Source: Gammaproteobacteria bacterium UBA7803 (lineage in GTDB: Bacteria; Pseudomonadota; Gammaproteobacteria; Pseudomonadales; Azotimanducaceae). From it: a stretch of 7,732 bases of DNA. The notes under the pieces are model-generated. The model did no database searches. It worked only from the letters and a program-made list of their open reading frames with translations, and was not told the origin of the DNA. A program made the position numbers and the translations under genes. Positions 5,799 through 7,732 of this stretch are shown piece after piece. The stretch lies in contig DLCH01000069.1 of the NCBI GenBank assembly GCA_002480525.1, positions 1 to 7,732 on the forward strand, read 5' to 3'. How positions within the stretch are numbered: the first letter of the stretch is position 1; each line of letters opens with the position of its first letter.

Positions 5799-7514
5799 CT
5801 ATAGCGCCATCCGCCGGATGTCGCTCAGCAGTTCGCCCAGGCGGGCGACGAAACGGCCGGCCTCGGCGCCGTTGATGGCGCGATGGTCGTAGGACAGGGA
5901 CAGGGGCAGCATCTTGCGCGGCACGAAGGCCTCGTCCTTCCACACCGGGCGGGTGGTCAGCCGGCCGACGCCGAGAATGGCGACTTCCGGCGCGTTGATC
6001 AGCGGGGTGAAGCCCGTGCCGCCGATGGCGCCGAGGCTCGACACGCTGAACGATCCGCCCTGCATGTCGTTGGGACCGAGCTTCTTGTCCCGGGCTTTCT
6101 CCGCCAGCGCCGCGACCTCCTCGGAGATCTCCCAGACGCCCTTCCGGTCGGCGTCGCGGATCACCGGCACCACCAGCCCGTCCGGCGTGTCGACGGCCAT
6201 GCCGATGTGGTAGTAGCGCTTCAGAATGAACTTGGTGGCGCCCGGGTCGAGGGACGCGTTGAAGGTCGGAAACTCCTTCAGCACGTGGCAGCACGCCTTG
6301 ATGATGAACGCCACCGGCGTCAGCTTGACGCCCCGGCGCTCGCCCTCGGCCTTGAGGCTGCCGCGGAACTGCTCCAGATCGGTGACGTCCACCTCGTCGT
6401 GCTGGGTGACGTGGGGCACGTTTACCCAGGCCCGGTGCAGGTTCGCCGCCCCCCGGGCACGGATCCGTGACAGCGGCTGCTCCTCGACCTCGCCGAACTT
6501 GCTGAAGTCCACCTCGGGCATGGTCGGCAGGCCGGCGCCGCCGGCTGCGGCCGCCCCGCCGGCCATGCGCTGCTTGACGTGGGTCTTCACGTCGTCCTTG
6601 AGGATACGGCCCCGGTTGCCGCTGCCGGAGACCTGCTTGAGGTCGACGCCGAGCTCCCGCGCCAGCCGGCGCACCGCCGGGCCGGCGTAGACCTCGGTGC
6701 CGGAGCTCGGCGGCGACTCGGCGGCCTCGTCCTGCGCCTGGGGCTCGGGCTGCTTCGGCGGTTGTTTCTGGTCCCGGGGCGGTTCGGAGCGTTCCCGGCG
6801 CGATTCGGAGGGCGGCGCCGACTCGGCCGGCTGATCTTCGGATGCCTCCGCCGCCGCGCCCTGGACCTCGAGGGTCACCAGCAGCGTGCCTTCCTCGACC
6901 TCGGAGCCCACGGACACGTGGACTTCCTTGACGGTCCCGGCGTCGCTGGACGGAATCTCCATCGACGCCTTGTCCGATTCGACGACCACCAGAACTTCGT
7001 CTTCCTCCACCTGGTCGCCGGCTTTCACGGCGACTTCGATCACCTCGACCCCTTCCGCGTCACCGATGTCGGGGACCTTCACCTCGATGGTGCGGGCGCC
7101 TGAACCACCCTCGTGGGAGCGGCCTCCCGGCCGCGATGATTTCCCACCTGCGTCGTCGCCTTCACCCGGCTCGTCGGCATCGGCCGAATCGCGGCCGGAA
7201 GGCCGTTCCCGCGAGGGGTCGGCGCTGGAGGCCTCCGAATCGTCCTGGTCGGCGCTGGAGTCGTCCTCGCCGGACTCCGACGCCGCGGCGATCCGCGCGA
7301 TGACCTGGCCTTCCGAGACCTTGTCGCCCACCGCGACGGTGATCTCCTCGATCTTTCCGGCCTTCCCGGCCGGCACCTCCATGGAGGCCTTGTCGGACTC
7401 GATGACGATGATGGGGTCGTCCTCGCCGATCTCGTCACCGGCGGCGGCGATGATCTCCACCACCTCCACGTCGTCGGCGTCGCCGATGTCGGGTATGCGG
7501 ATGTCCTGGCTCAC
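5799..7514 (-). CDS. aceF: Pyruvate dehydrogenase E2, dihydrolipoyllysine acetyltransferase
   Basis: AceF forms the core of the pyruvate dehydrogenase complex and moves acetyl groups from E1 to coenzyme A on swinging lipoyl arms. The 571-residue product has two lipoyl domains (about 4-76 and 142-216) with lipoylated K42 and K182, each in ESDKASME. A peripheral-subunit-binding domain follows (about 275-309, VYAGPAVRRLARELGV), then the acetyltransferase domain (about 333-571) with SYDHRAINGAE, giving catalytic H544 and N548. Asn at the last position is also found in Azotobacter E2. Two lipoyl domains is fewer than the three of E. coli. The linkers are unusual: the first is strongly acidic, then contains a translated REPIN at residues 101-134; the second is rich in Pro, Gln and Glu. 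Translation starts at GTG 7514, with GAGG overlapping the aceE TGA stop and only 7 bases between the genes. No lpd follows; the next gene is convergent. Confidence 0.97.
   Translation of the reverse strand: MSQDIRIPDIGDADDVEVVEIIAAAGDEIGEDDPIIVIESDKASMEVPAGKAGKIEEITVAVGDKVSEGQVIARIAAASESGEDDSSADQDDSEASSADPSRERPSGRDSADADEPGEGDDAGGKSSRPGGRSHEGGSGARTIEVKVPDIGDAEGVEVIEVAVKAGDQVEEDEVLVVVESDKASMEIPSSDAGTVKEVHVSVGSEVEEGTLLVTLEVQGAAAEASEDQPAESAPPSESRRERSEPPRDQKQPPKQPEPQAQDEAAESPPSSGTEVYAGPAVRRLARELGVDLKQVSGSGNRGRILKDDVKTHVKQRMAGGAAAAGGAGLPTMPEVDFSKFGEVEEQPLSRIRARGAANLHRAWVNVPHVTQHDEVDVTDLEQFRGSLKAEGERRGVKLTPVAFIIKACCHVLKEFPTFNASLDPGATKFILKRYYHIGMAVDTPDGLVVPVIRDADRKGVWEISEEVAALAEKARDKKLGPNDMQGGSFSVSSLGAIGGTGFTPLINAPEVAILGVGRLTTRPVWKDEAFVPRKMLPLSLSYDHRAINGAEAGRFVARLGELLSDIRRMAL
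7113..7212. repeat. REPIN 3: inverted REP pair inside the aceF reading frame
   Basis: REP copy 6 (7113-7137, forward) has GTGG, GAGCGGCC, loop TCCC, GGCCGCGAT. Copy 7 (7188-7212, reverse) matches copy 6 at 22 of 25 positions; its head is GCGG and its stem has one mismatch. The spacer is 50 bases. The element lies wholly in the linker between the two AceF lipoyl domains and is translated as residues 101-134, from SRERPSGRDS to SRPGGRSH, without breaking the frame. Confidence 0.88.
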
Positions 7515-7521
7515 GGCTACC

Positions 7522-7732
7522 TCAAACGAGTCGCGGGTTGGGTTTGTCGGGATCGATGGCGAGCTCGTCCCGGGCCTTCTTCACCACGTCCGTGGAGATC
7601 TTCTGGTCGTCCGCCAGCGACTTGAGCGCCGCCAGCACCACGAAGCGGCGGTCCACCTCGAAGAAGTGGCGCAGCTCCTCGCGGGTGTCGCTGCGGCCGA
7701 AGCCGTCTGTGCCGAGCACGTGGTACGGGGCC
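7522..7732 (-). CDS. aceE: Pyruvate dehydrogenase E1 component, C-terminal end, cut by the window edge
   Basis: AceE is the thiamine-diphosphate-dependent E1 that decarboxylates pyruvate and loads acetyl groups onto AceF. Only the last 69 residues or so are present; the frame enters from the right edge. The visible end contains YHVLGTDGFGRSDTREELR, then FFEVDRRFVVLAALKSLAD, and finishes DELAIDPDKPNPRLV. This matches the C-terminus of the homodimeric AceE of E. coli (LGTDGFGRSD, HFEVDAYYVVVAAL, NPRLA), not the alpha/beta type of E1. The stop TGA at 7522-7524 overlaps the GAGG that serves aceF, so the two are co-transcribed. Active-site regions are outside the window. Confidence 0.96.
   Translation of the reverse strand, partial: APYHVLGTDGFGRSDTREELRHFFEVDRRFVVLAALKSLADDQKISTDVVKKARDELAIDPDKPNPRLV

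Noticed and set aside
6783..6806. A possible eighth REP copy in the second AceF linker (GGAGCGTTCCCGGCGCGATT)
   Set aside because: The ends look similar to the REP, but two gaps are needed and the stem does not pair properly. It could be a decayed copy but cannot be told from chance in GC-rich DNA.
1232..7212. Repeats as a CRISPR array
   Set aside because: Copies are scattered over 6 kb in both orientations with unequal gaps, and no cas gene is present.

Overview
The window is 7.7 kb of G+C-rich bacterial DNA, almost entirely coding, and every recognisable gene is of proteobacterial type. YajQ, FxsA, AmpG, an E2 with two lipoyl domains and a GTAG-type REP repeat family together point to a gammaproteobacterium. 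A CIRCE operator at groES and very acidic linkers in the E2 protein would suit a halophilic, Ectothiorhodospira-like lineage. The lineage is an inference from gene content; no rRNA or other marker is present.

Layout from left to right: (1) groES-groEL on the minus strand, running off the left edge, with a perfect CIRCE inverted repeat and a likely promoter upstream. (2) fxsA on the minus strand, with start codons crowding those of a divergent pair: an alkyltransferase-like (Atl) gene and an ampG-family transporter gene that overlap by four bases. (3) A convergent junction holding a REPIN (two inverted REP repeats), then yajQ on the minus strand. (4) Divergent from yajQ, a response regulator with a degenerate GGDEF domain, overlapping by four bases (ATGA) a PduO-type cobalamin adenosyltransferase gene. 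(5) A second convergent junction with a near-palindromic REPIN. (6) aceF, preceded by the 3' end of aceE, both on the minus strand.

The genes are mostly housekeeping: protein folding, alkylation-damage sensing, muropeptide uptake, pyruvate dehydrogenase and coenzyme B12 formation. I see no defence system, prophage, transposase gene, CRISPR array or RNA gene.

The most unusual feature is a family of seven 25-bp REP copies. Four form REPINs at the two convergent gene junctions. The other three lie inside coding sequence: one in the FxsA tail and one inverted pair in the first AceF linker. In both proteins the repeat is read in the same frame and gives the same heptapeptide SRPGGRS. A fourth effect on coding is that the GTAG head of another copy supplies the stop codon of ampG. 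Secondary points are a regulator that kept a c-di-GMP I-site motif but lost its GGDEF catalytic residues, and an Atl gene whose 5' end suggests a one-base frameshift.
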